Positions 1-5,763 of a DNA stretch of 8,506 nucleotides are shown piece by piece. Under the pieces are notes generated by a model. That model saw nothing but the letters and a program-made list of their open reading frames with translations, was not told the origin of the DNA and did not search any database. A program made the position numbers and the translations under genes. The first letter of the stretch is position 1. Every line of letters begins with the position of its first letter. Origin of the DNA: CALCCV01 sp964388665 (GTDB taxonomy: Bacteria; Bdellovibrionota; Bdellovibrionia; Bdellovibrionales; Bdellovibrionaceae); the NCBI GenBank assembly GCA_964388665.1, contig CAYMBJ010000118.1:1-8506 (forward strand). The letters are read 5' to 3'.

Positions 1-2
1 GA

Positions 3-1436
3 TTGATACCTGATCGCAGAGCTAGATATAGGCTTTGTTTTTCCTATGGTGCTGATAGCTCTGCGCCTGGGCGAGGTGCGCTGATTGAGTTCGGTGAGTC
101 CTTTCAGCCTTATTTTCAGGAAGACTTGCAAGAAGGAAAGATTCTGAGTTTCACCGATGGGTTTCTGTCCCGACAGGTTTTATATCGTGTACCCGTACGC
201 CCAGACTTAATCTTGAGCTTTAAAACCTACTCTGATTTTTTAACCCGGAGCTTTACTGCGGCTGTTGCTGCATTTTTATTTTTCCTGCTTTTTCTTTTCG
301 TTAACATTCGTCGGCTAGAATCCCGCAGAATTGCGGCTGAGAACAAAAATAGAATTCTTCTTGGCGAGGTGGCTGCTAGAGTTGCCCATGATATCCGGTC
401 GCCGCTTAATACTCTCAATGCAGTTTTAGACACCATCGAAGATATTTCTCCGGAGTCCAAGCGCCTCTTAACAACAGCGATTCAACGAATCCGTGAAATC
501 TCATCTGGCATTTCCGACCAGAGTCGGCTTGCACTAAAAGAAAGCAGAAACAGAATTGAATCCAGTGAGCCAACAACCACAAAGACAGAAGCCACGCTGC
601 TATACACTTTGATGGAATCACTGATTGAAGAGAAACAAGTTCAGCACAAGGAGCGAGCGGGACAAATCCGACTGCTGTCGCCCTCCGATCAGTCATTTTC
701 TTCTTTCTGTGCCGTAAATCCACTGGAACTGAAGCGCAGCTTATCAAATCTTATCGACAACGCTGTTGAGGCTTCCGCGCCAGATGCGCCTATCAAAATC
801 GGAATTTTTTCTGATGGCACTCAAGCCGTCATTGAGGTGTCAGATCGTGGTCGAGGGATTCCAAGAGATGTCCTTTCAAAAATTGGCGAACGAGGTTTTT
901 CCTTTGGAAAGCCAAAAGGAACCGGCCTTGGCGTTCATTATGCCAAAAAATTGATTGAGGGCTGGGGCGGATCGTTTTCAGTTTCATCTGAAATGGGACT
1001 CGGAACTTCGGTTCGAGTGACTCTTCCTGTAGTTAAAGCGCCGTCCTGGTACACGGATGCCATTTCTCTCGGAGACTCAAAAACTGTTGTCGTGGTGGAC
1101 GACGACCCCACCATTCACGCTCTGTGGCAAGAGCGGCTTAAGACCGTTCGGCCAGAGGTAACGATAGAGCATTTCTTTGAGCCTGAGTCCGTGATGTCCT
1201 GGATCGTGCAAAACCGCCATGTTCTTGGTAAATCTATCCTCCTCACAGACTACAACCTGAATTCGCGGGCTGGCGACGGGATTTCTGTTTTAGAACGCTT
1301 CGGCGGCACTCATCCGTCCTCAGTGATGGTCACGAGTGCTTTTGATGATGCCAGCCTTCAGGAACAGTGTGAGAAATTGAACGTTAAGATACTACCCAAA
1401 TCGGTGATGAATTTCGTGTCGATCCAGGTGGGGTAA
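3..1436 (+). CDS. Hybrid sensor histidine kinase with C-terminal receiver domain (5'-partial)
   Basis: Membrane-bound two-component sensor that should autophosphorylate on His and pass phosphate to its own receiver. The frame is open to the window edge and the first in-frame codon is only a TTG, so the true start most likely lies upstream. In the visible 477 residues, about 1-82 look like the end of an extracytoplasmic sensor, about 84-100 form one membrane helix, and a HisKA-type segment has its H-box AHDIRSPL with His129. The HATPase domain shows the N-box LSNLIDNAVEAS (Asn253), the G1 box VSDRGRGIP and the GTGLG loop near 306-310. A receiver domain from about 360 has acidic residues 366-368, phosphoacceptor Asp416 in LLTDYNL, Thr444 and Lys466, so all signature residues are kept. 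No output domain follows, so a separate phosphotransfer partner or regulator is expected. It leads the operon; its ligand is unknown. Confidence 0.9.
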   Translation: MIPDRRARYRLCFSYGADSSAPGRGALIEFGESFQPYFQEDLQEGKILSFTDGFLSRQVLYRVPVRPDLILSFKTYSDFLTRSFTAAVAAFLFFLLFLFVNIRRLESRRIAAENKNRILLGEVAARVAHDIRSPLNTLNAVLDTIEDISPESKRLLTTAIQRIREISSGISDQSRLALKESRNRIESSEPTTTKTEATLLYTLMESLIEEKQVQHKERAGQIRLLSPSDQSFSSFCAVNPLELKRSLSNLIDNAVEASAPDAPIKIGIFSDGTQAVIEVSDRGRGIPRDVLSKIGERGFSFGKPKGTGLGVHYAKKLIEGWGGSFSVSSEMGLGTSVRVTLPVVKAPSWYTDAISLGDSKTVVVVDDDPTIHALWQERLKTVRPEVTIEHFFEPESVMSWIVQNRHVLGKSILLTDYNLNSRAGDGISVLERFGGTHPSSVMVTSAFDDASLQEQCEKLNVKILPKSVMNFVSIQVG

Positions 1437-1444
1437 GGAAAAAT

Positions 1445-2371
1445 ATGGAGCCGCAGGCATCAGAAAATGAACCTATATCAGCGTCGGCAGCGGCTCCTGA
1501 GTTCGCACATAAATTTGCGATTCTTTCAGCTCTGGCCTACGAGCCATTCGAAACAGATTCAAACTCGCTGAAGGTGGAGCTTCAAAAAAATGGCCTGGAA
1601 TTTGTCGAAGCATTCCATGATGACAAGATCGGAACTGAAGCCTTTCTGGCACGCAACACTGAATTCGCGGTTCTCAGCTTCCGTGGAACTCAGTTTAACA
1701 AGTTCGATATCCTCACGGATCTTCGCTGCAAGCTTGAATTCGTTGATGGTAAGGGAGCCCATTCAGGGTTTCTTGCGGCCTTTAAATGTGTTGAAGATAA
1801 AATTCGTGAGGCCATTTTAAAGCTAGGAGATACTCCTCTCTACATTACCGGCCATTCACTCGGTGGAGCGTTAGCGGTCGTCGCGGCTCATAAGTTTAAA
1901 TCTACTACTTTGCGCGGATGCTACACTTATGGTGCTCCTCCCGTTGCTGACAAAAGCTGGAGCGAAGATTTTAATGGCTCTCTCCATCAGTTTGTCAATG
2001 TGGGAGATATCGTGCCCAGGGTCATGTTAGTTGGGCCAATGTTTGGCGGATTTCTTTGGCTGCTTTTATGGCTGATCCGAGGTGCATGCCGCCTCTTAAA
2101 AATTCCGCACCCTGTTCTGCAAAAGTGGAATGAGGAACTGACTGGTTTGTTTCCCCACTTGGGAAAATATCATCATTTTGGGGATAGCTATTTAGTCGAT
2201 GTGGGCGGCGTTTCTATGGAGCACGTCGAGACTAAGCGTTTTCAGCTTTTTCTAGAGGTTGTCTCTAAGAAATGGGAGCGGGCCTTTCAAGATCACAAAA
2301 TATCTCTATACATTGATCTATTGGCGGAACGTCCGGCCTCATCAGAAGTTCCGGCCCAGAGAAAGCGGTGA
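1445..2371 (+). CDS. Lipase class 3-like alpha/beta hydrolase
   Basis: Predicted lipid or ester hydrolase of the Lipase_3 (fungal-lipase-like) family, 308 aa. The nucleophile elbow GHSLGGA places the catalytic Ser at 138, preceded by strand PLYIT. The LSFRGT motif near 78-82 is the usual oxyanion-side strand of this family. VNVGDIVPRV gives the likely catalytic Asp188, and YHHFGDSYL gives the likely His244. YTYGAPPV (160-167) is the conserved strand after the elbow. No signal peptide is seen, so the protein is probably cytoplasmic or uses an unknown route. A very hydrophobic stretch at about 194-213 (LVGPMF then FLWLLLWLI), between Asp and His, could be a lid or a membrane-contact helix. The ATG follows the kinase stop by 8 bases, with a TAAGGAA ribosome binding site at 1434-1440 overlapping that stop, which suggests co-transcription. 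Substrate unknown. Confidence 0.88.
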   Translation: MEPQASENEPISASAAAPEFAHKFAILSALAYEPFETDSNSLKVELQKNGLEFVEAFHDDKIGTEAFLARNTEFAVLSFRGTQFNKFDILTDLRCKLEFVDGKGAHSGFLAAFKCVEDKIREAILKLGDTPLYITGHSLGGALAVVAAHKFKSTTLRGCYTYGAPPVADKSWSEDFNGSLHQFVNVGDIVPRVMLVGPMFGGFLWLLLWLIRGACRLLKIPHPVLQKWNEELTGLFPHLGKYHHFGDSYLVDVGGVSMEHVETKRFQLFLEVVSKKWERAFQDHKISLYIDLLAERPASSEVPAQRKR

Positions 2372-3105
2372 ATAGTATGAATTCGATGCTGACTCGTATT
2401 TACAAATACAAGATTCGCCCTGGAACCGAGAATGAGTATCTGAAACTCCAAGAAGATGTTCTTGCGCACTACAGAGTTCACGCAGAAGTTGATGCTCTTT
2501 TCTTACATGACTCCAAAGACCCGACGATGCGAACTGAAGTCATCAGATTTTTTGGAAGTAATCCTGGTGCGGACATTCAGCGGATTGACTCAGACCCCAA
2601 TATTCTGAAATTGTTTTCTCTATTTCAGTCAGAGATTCTAGATCCCAACAAAAAAGAGATTCATGAGGAAACATTAACATCCGAGCGTCTTTCATCTGCG
2701 GGCAAGCCCCATCATATCGAGTTGTACTGTTCAAATTTGACGAAAACAGAGGAATTCTGGTCTTGGTTTCTCGGTATACTTGGCTATAAGCAATTTCAAA
2801 AATGGAATGGCGGGGTGAGCTTTAAACTCGCCGACACCTACATTGTGTTTGTCCAAGCCGAGGAGAAATATCTATCTGCTCCATTTCATCGCTGTTGCCC
2901 CGGCTTGAATCATCTTGCTTTCCATGCCGCGAGCGCAAAACAGGTTGATGAAGTGACCGCCAAACTTCGGGAACGCGGCATCCGTATTCTTTACGAAGAC
3001 AAACACCCTCATGCCGGTGGCCCCGAATCATACGCTGTATTTTTCGAAGATCCTGAGCGCATCAAGGTGGAATTGGCTGTTCCGTCTAAAAGGAAATCAC
3101 AATGA
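2368..3105 (+). CDS. Two-domain protein: ABM-like barrel fused to VOC/glyoxalase domain
   Basis: Product of 245 aa with two small alpha/beta domains. Residues about 8-92 resemble the antibiotic-biosynthesis-monooxygenase (ABM, dimeric alpha/beta barrel) pattern: a YKIRPG strand, a helix with EYLKLQEDVLAHY, then ALFLHDSKDP and a helix ending FQSEIL. Residues about 112-240 form a vicinal-oxygen-chelate unit: PHHIELYCSNL, a helix with FWSWFLGILGY, LNHLAFHA, and FFEDPERIKVELAVP. His116, His182 and Glu235 fall where VOC enzymes place metal ligands, so this half may be an active metalloenzyme. The GTG start overlaps the lipase stop (GTGA), with a purine-rich AGAGAAA upstream; ATG codons at 2377 and 2386 are alternative starts and none is decisive. 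The reaction is unknown; lyase, isomerase or dioxygenase are all possible for VOC folds. The ABM assignment is weaker than the VOC one. Confidence 0.82.
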   Translation: MNSMNSMLTRIYKYKIRPGTENEYLKLQEDVLAHYRVHAEVDALFLHDSKDPTMRTEVIRFFGSNPGADIQRIDSDPNILKLFSLFQSEILDPNKKEIHEETLTSERLSSAGKPHHIELYCSNLTKTEEFWSWFLGILGYKQFQKWNGGVSFKLADTYIVFVQAEEKYLSAPFHRCCPGLNHLAFHAASAKQVDEVTAKLRERGIRILYEDKHPHAGGPESYAVFFEDPERIKVELAVPSKRKSQ

Positions 3106-3482
3106 AAGCGAATACTATTCTTTATGTTCAAGACCAGCTAGCTGCGACTTCATTTTACTCGTCAGTCCTAAGGATCGAAGCCAAACTTAATGTACCGGGC
3201 ATGACCGAGTTCCAGCTTTCAGATGACCATGTCCTTGGATTGATGCCAGAAGCGGGAATAAAACGACTTCTCGGAGATGCCATTTCAGACCCAGCTCTTA
3301 ATCGTGGCACTCCTCGTGCTGAACTGTATCTGACCGTATCAGATCCAGCGTCCTACCATGAAAGAGCCCTAAAATATGGGGCCAAAGAGCTGAGTCCGTT
3401 AGAGAAACGAAATTGGGGTGATTGGGCGGCATACAGCCTAGATTTCGATGGTCATGTTTTGGTTTTTGCGAGTAGCCAATGA
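3102..3482 (+). CDS. Small VOC-fold (glyoxalase/bleomycin-resistance-like) protein
   Basis: Stand-alone 126 aa VOC-superfamily protein. The first half has the pattern strand NTILYVQD, helix AATSFYSSVL and a strand around TEFQLSDDHVLGLMP. The second half has AELYLTVSDP, a helix with YHERALKYGA, then WGDWAAYSLDFDGHVLVFA. The residue at the usual first metal position is Thr or Ile rather than His, and the last strand (HVLVFA) lacks the usual Glu. A canonical metal triad is therefore not apparent, and a binding or non-metal role is likelier than glyoxalase I activity. The ATG overlaps the preceding stop as ATGA and an AAAAGGAAA ribosome binding site sits at about 3088-3095, so translational coupling is expected. 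Two adjacent VOC genes suggest an old duplication or a paired function, but this one is clearly diverged from the VOC half of its neighbour. Confidence 0.85.
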   Translation: MKANTILYVQDQLAATSFYSSVLRIEAKLNVPGMTEFQLSDDHVLGLMPEAGIKRLLGDAISDPALNRGTPRAELYLTVSDPASYHERALKYGAKELSPLEKRNWGDWAAYSLDFDGHVLVFASSQ

Positions 3483-4021
3483 TAGTTATTCGACCCACTG
3501 GCGACCTCGCCAAGCGAATGAAGATTAAGCTTACGCCTACCGACGAACAGTCATCCACATTGTTGGGCGACTGGTATGCGCTCGATCTTGTTCTCGATCG
3601 GCAGCAGTATATCCTTTGCTTGAGCGAAAATGGAAGGCTTCCGCTTGTTCTAAAGGCTGCGCCTTACGCGAATTTTACTGAACGGCTTCCATCGGCTCTC
3701 GTTGATCTCCTTGTTGGAATCGGAGTTCCACACGAGAAAGCCCAAGAAGAAACCAAAAAAATGAGTAACGTGATTTTGGCGAAAACAGTCAATCGGTCTG
3801 TTCTTGGTTCTATGAATGAGTGCCGATTCTCACTTCAGGCACATGCCCAAACGGGCCAGCTCCGGCACGACCCTCTGCGAATGTCGCTATGGTTGGCTGA
3901 TTTGATTTCGCTAGTTCTACCGGACTACACGCCAAAAGATACCGTGCTAAAACTTTTTGGAGAGCCACCCAGCCCAAGACCTCGACGGCCACAGCTGACT
4001 TTAATTCCTTCACGAGAGTAA
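3479..4021 (+). CDS. DUF6933-like protein of unknown function
   Basis: Product of 180 aa. The N-terminus MIVIRPTGDLAKRMKIKL followed by STLLGDWYALDLVLDRQQYIL and LSENGRLPLVL matches my memory of the DUF6933 family pattern (conserved RPT.KLAK...LGDWYAN...R....L.VNE). No enzyme has been assigned to that family to my knowledge. The middle (about 75-115) is helical, and the C-terminal tail PPSPRPRRP is proline- and arginine-rich. No signal peptide or membrane helix is seen, so the protein is probably cytoplasmic. The ATG overlaps the VOC gene stop as ATGA, making this the last gene of the coupled + strand operon; the next gene converges on it 38 bases away. Coupling to the VOC gene implies a shared job, but nothing in the residues reveals it. 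Confidence 0.75.
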   Translation: MIVIRPTGDLAKRMKIKLTPTDEQSSTLLGDWYALDLVLDRQQYILCLSENGRLPLVLKAAPYANFTERLPSALVDLLVGIGVPHEKAQEETKKMSNVILAKTVNRSVLGSMNECRFSLQAHAQTGQLRHDPLRMSLWLADLISLVLPDYTPKDTVLKLFGEPPSPRPRRPQLTLIPSRE

Positions 4022-4059
4022 GTGGTATAGATTGAACGTGATTGCATTAAAAAGTCTCT
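4022..4059. terminator. Weak bidirectional terminator candidate between convergent genes
   Basis: A short inverted repeat pairs AAAGTC (4051-4056) with GACTTT (4072-4077). A tighter alternative pairs AAAGT (4064-4068) with ACTTT (4073-4077) over a 4-base loop. Both reach into the end of the DsrE reading frame. On the - strand the first pair is followed by two further T residues. Stems are AT-rich and short, so this is only a candidate, supported mainly by its place between convergent operons. Confidence 0.22.
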
Positions 4060-4410
4060 CTAGAAAGTAACGACTTTATCTGCCCAAACTGTCCAATCAG
4101 TAAGCTGTTCAAGGGTGCTCCGCTTTGCGCCTTCAGTGAGTTCCGCCTCAGTGATTCCACGAGCATCCATGCAAGTGCCACAAACACCAATTTCCGAGTT
4201 ATGCCTAGCCACACTTTTCAGCATAAGTTCTGTGTTGTAGTAACCCTGAGGAACTTTTTGGCCTTTCTTGGCACAGGCTGCTGCGTCGCCGATGAGAAAG
4301 AGCTTTACTTCTTGGCCTTCGCGTTTTGCTAAAGCCCCGGCGAGTCTGAGGCCGTTATAGCTCCGCTCTGTTCCGTAGGGAGCATCGTTTAGAATAAATA
4401 GTGTTTTCAT
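4060..4410 (-). CDS. DsrE/YchN-family protein with CxxC motif
   Basis: Cytoplasmic 116 aa protein of the DsrE/DsrF superfamily, whose members take part in sulfur relay or bind thiols and persulfides. The N-terminal strand MKTLFILNDAPYGTERSYNG, helix LRLAGALAKR and strand VKLFLIGDAAACA follow the DsrE fold order. The conserved cysteine region reads GVCGTCMDARG, with Cys77 and Cys80 as a CxxC pair; Cys46 lies after the second strand. The C-terminal helix-strand LEQLTDWTVWADKVVTF is also typical. The length is right for a single-domain member. The start has a strong GGAAGGAA ribosome binding site (about 4417-4424) at good spacing. It is downstream of the Met/Cys-rich lipoprotein after a 100-base gap containing a hairpin, so it may be partly independently expressed. 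A role in thiol, sulfur or metal-thiolate stress is inferred; no sulfur-oxidation genes are in view. Confidence 0.87.
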   Translation of the reverse strand: MKTLFILNDAPYGTERSYNGLRLAGALAKREGQEVKLFLIGDAAACAKKGQKVPQGYYNTELMLKSVARHNSEIGVCGTCMDARGITEAELTEGAKRSTLEQLTDWTVWADKVVTF

Positions 4411-4441
4411 TTTTAATTCCTTCCGTGCGCCGGGACTGCAA

Positions 4442-4480
4442 TCAAGGTGAACTATTAGCAGGAGTACCCGCTTCCGCCAT
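4442..4480 (-). other. Possible 12-codon leader ORF
   Basis: On the - strand, an ATG at 4480 preceded by AGGAG at 4490-4486 with 5-base spacing opens a 12-residue frame, MAEAGTPANSSP, ending in TGA. The AGGAG lies in the first arm of the inverted repeat at 4457-4493, and the second arm lies inside the mini-ORF. Such geometry is what a translated leader would show, but so short a frame can arise by chance. The peptide has no run of one amino acid and no Cys, His or internal Met. Confidence 0.2.
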
Positions 4481-4493
4481 GGGCGCTCCTGCT
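4457..4493. promoter_or_regulatory. Strong hairpin in the gap upstream of the DsrE gene
   Basis: AGCAGGAG (4457-4464) and CTCCTGCT (4486-4493) are perfect 8-base inverted arms. The stem can continue inward through a T-G wobble, one mismatch and a CCC/GGG pairing (4467-4469 with 4481-4483). On the - strand it lies between the lipoprotein stop and the DsrE start. It is followed by AATAGTTC, not a T-tract, so it is not a standard intrinsic terminator. It could be an RNA stability or processing element, or an attenuator acting on the mini-ORF ribosome binding site it encloses. Confidence 0.5.
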
Positions 4494-4510
4494 GTGGGTG
4501 TGGGTAGAGA

Positions 4511-4906
4511 CTATTTTGCTTTCTTCGTAGGCTTTTCTTGCTTTTTTGCCTGCTTCATCATGTTCATGCATTGCTGCTTGCCCATGTTCTCTTGGCACTT
4601 TTCCATGGTTTGATGATCACACATTTGGCCATTCTTATGCATGGCCATGCATTGTTGCATCATGCCCATCATCTGGCTCATGTCCATTTTACCCATCATG
4701 CCATTGTTCATCATTCCGCCTTTTCCCATCATGTCGGATTGGCTGGTGTCCGTCTTAGCAGCTTCTCCTTCGGGATGATGCTCTTCATGGTTCTGGGCTT
4801 GGGCATCTGCGGGAGCTTCCGCTTTAGTGGTGGCGCAGCCTGTTCCTAGAAATAGGATGGCTGTCAAAGACATCGCGATCATTTGTGGTAGCATTTTTGT
4901 GTTCAT
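4511..4906 (-). CDS. Met/Cys/His-rich probable lipoprotein, possible soft-metal binder
   Basis: Exported 131 aa protein of low complexity. The N-terminus is a signal peptide with a hydrophobic core (about 8-21) ending LFLGTGC, so Cys24 is the probable lipidation site; Gly rather than Leu/Val/Ile at -3 makes the lipobox slightly unusual. Residues 25-57 are an Ala/Glu/His linker with His40, His43 and His44. Residues 59-117 hold 20 Met, four Cys (86, 96, 104, 113) and His90 and His98, for example MDMSQMMGMMQQCMAMH. The tail is Lys-rich. Dense Met, Cys and His in an envelope protein is typical of Cu(I)/Ag(I) ligands such as SilE/PcoE-type or Met-rich Cu proteins, but no recognised family motif is present, so copper binding is inference. 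The AGGAGG ribosome binding site lies 4 bases before ATG, right after the upstream membrane gene stop, implying co-expression. Confidence 0.85.
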   Translation of the reverse strand: MNTKMLPQMIAMSLTAILFLGTGCATTKAEAPADAQAQNHEEHHPEGEAAKTDTSQSDMMGKGGMMNNGMMGKMDMSQMMGMMQQCMAMHKNGQMCDHQTMEKCQENMGKQQCMNMMKQAKKQEKPTKKAK

Positions 4907-4917
4907 GGGTCCTCCTG

Positions 4918-5388
4918 TTAGGTTGTTGATTCTCTTAAAATTAAGAGCCTTTTTGTTACTGAAATTGTCAGCGGATTTAATACCGCCATTTGGAATAGAG
5001 GGACCACTGACACCCCTCTAAATGTCGGATTGATTGGGCTATATGTCCACAGCTCACGACTAATAGCGAAGTATTCGATGGTTTCCGCAATACCTGCGGA
5101 AAATACAACAAATAAGGCCCATGCCACGAAGTTCTGAGGGCTCCACGGCCAAGAGATATTTCGGCTCAGTGCGGCTGTGACCAGATACGCTGTCCATAGG
5201 ATTCCAACATCCCCAAACGTGGCGCAGATCATTGACCAAAACGTTGGAGTGACTTTAAGGTGAATAAATAATGGTGAGCACTGCATGTACTCCCAAATCA
5301 GATGGAATAAAAAACCGATCGCGGATATGCAAACAAACACAAAATACAGGCTGCGCTTATCTGTTGCCATAGCTCCCGTCAATTCCAT
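4918..5388 (-). CDS. Four-helix integral membrane protein of unknown function
   Basis: Small inner-membrane protein, 156 aa from the first ATG. Four hydrophobic segments are visible at about 13-35, 52-74, 86-108 and 126-145. Polar residues sit in or next to the helices: HLIWEYMQC (His29, Glu33), FGDVGILW (Asp60) and AGIAETIEYF (Glu102, Glu105). These are candidates for a ligand or ion site. I do not recognise the family. The first ATG overlaps the end of the HMA gene by 10 bases; an alternative ATG at 5370 gives MATDKRS, 8 bases after that stop, but its GGGAG is only 2 bases away, so the start is uncertain. The stop is 11 bases before the Met-rich lipoprotein start. The context (HMA-like gene before, Met/Cys-rich gene after) suggests metal or redox traffic at the membrane, without direct proof. 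Confidence 0.8.
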   Translation of the reverse strand: MELTGAMATDKRSLYFVFVCISAIGFLFHLIWEYMQCSPLFIHLKVTPTFWSMICATFGDVGILWTAYLVTAALSRNISWPWSPQNFVAWALFVVFSAGIAETIEYFAISRELWTYSPINPTFRGVSVVPLFQMAVLNPLTISVTKRLLILRESTT

Positions 5389-5630
5389 CGTGGTTCTTCA
5401 TACTGAAAACCATTTTTCTTAATGAGGCCTAACAATTCATCGAGTTTGAATTCGTCCGACACGTCCACATAGGCTTCACGAGTGGCTGGATTAACATAAA
5501 CCTTGGCAACTCCCAGCAGTTTTTCAATTTGCCTTTCAAGCTGAAGCGAACCTCCGCCTCCGCAGGCGAGGCCCTGAATCTGGACTGTTAGCTTGCGCGT
5601 AAATTTCCTGGGTGCCTCTTTAGTTTCCAT
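5379..5630 (-). CDS. HMA-fold small protein with degenerate metal motif
   Basis: Product of 83 aa resembling the heavy-metal-associated (CopZ/MerP) ferredoxin-like fold. LTVQIQGLAC is strand 1 plus the loop, LERQIEKLLGVAKVYVNPATREAYVDV covers helix 1 and strands 2-3, and LDELLGLIKKNGFQ covers helix 2. In the family this loop reads GMxCxxC; here it is GLACGGGG, so the first Cys (23) is kept but the second position (26) is Gly. One-thiol binding, binding through a partner, or a non-metal role are all possible. The start at 5630 is chosen because AGGAGAT lies 8 bases upstream. The same frame stays open upstream to an ATG at 5771 that overlaps the ppsA stop, which would add 47 residues. It lies downstream of ppsA and overlaps the membrane protein gene, so it is part of that unit. 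Confidence 0.8.
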   Translation of the reverse strand: METKEAPRKFTRKLTVQIQGLACGGGGSLQLERQIEKLLGVAKVYVNPATREAYVDVSDEFKLDELLGLIKKNGFQYEEPRWN

Positions 5631-5636
5631 AAACTG

Positions 5637-5643
5637 ATCTCCT
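5637..5643 (-). promoter_or_regulatory. Ribosome binding site that decides the HMA gene start
   Basis: AGGAGAT on the - strand, 6 to 8 bases before the ATG at 5630, is the best Shine-Dalgarno match in the ppsA-HMA gap. It favours the short 83 aa form over the upstream in-frame ATG at 5771. Confidence 0.6.
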
Positions 5644-5763
5644 ATTTGATTAGTTTCTAAAATTCCCGAACCCACGATCGTCCGTCCGTGCCAGAGTGAA
5701 ACTCCGTCGATATCGTAGTGACCTCGGGAGTCAGAAATGGATTGGATAACGGATTCCACTCCA

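Noticed and set aside
415..747. 110-codon - strand reading frame
   Set aside because: It is opposite the HisKA region of the kinase, whose conserved boxes prove the + strand frame.
3102..3482. Glyoxalase I or bleomycin-resistance enzyme
   Set aside because: The expected metal ligands at the first and last VOC positions are not present, so only the fold-level call is kept.
4457..4493. Intrinsic terminator after the lipoprotein gene
   Set aside because: The stem is strong, but no T-tract follows it on the - strand, so it is listed as a regulatory hairpin instead.
4538..4849. 103-codon + strand reading frame rich in His and Leu
   Set aside because: It is the antisense image of the Met-rich lipoprotein: its ATG codons read as CAT on the other strand. 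The lipoprotein has a signal peptide, a perfect ribosome binding site and operon context.
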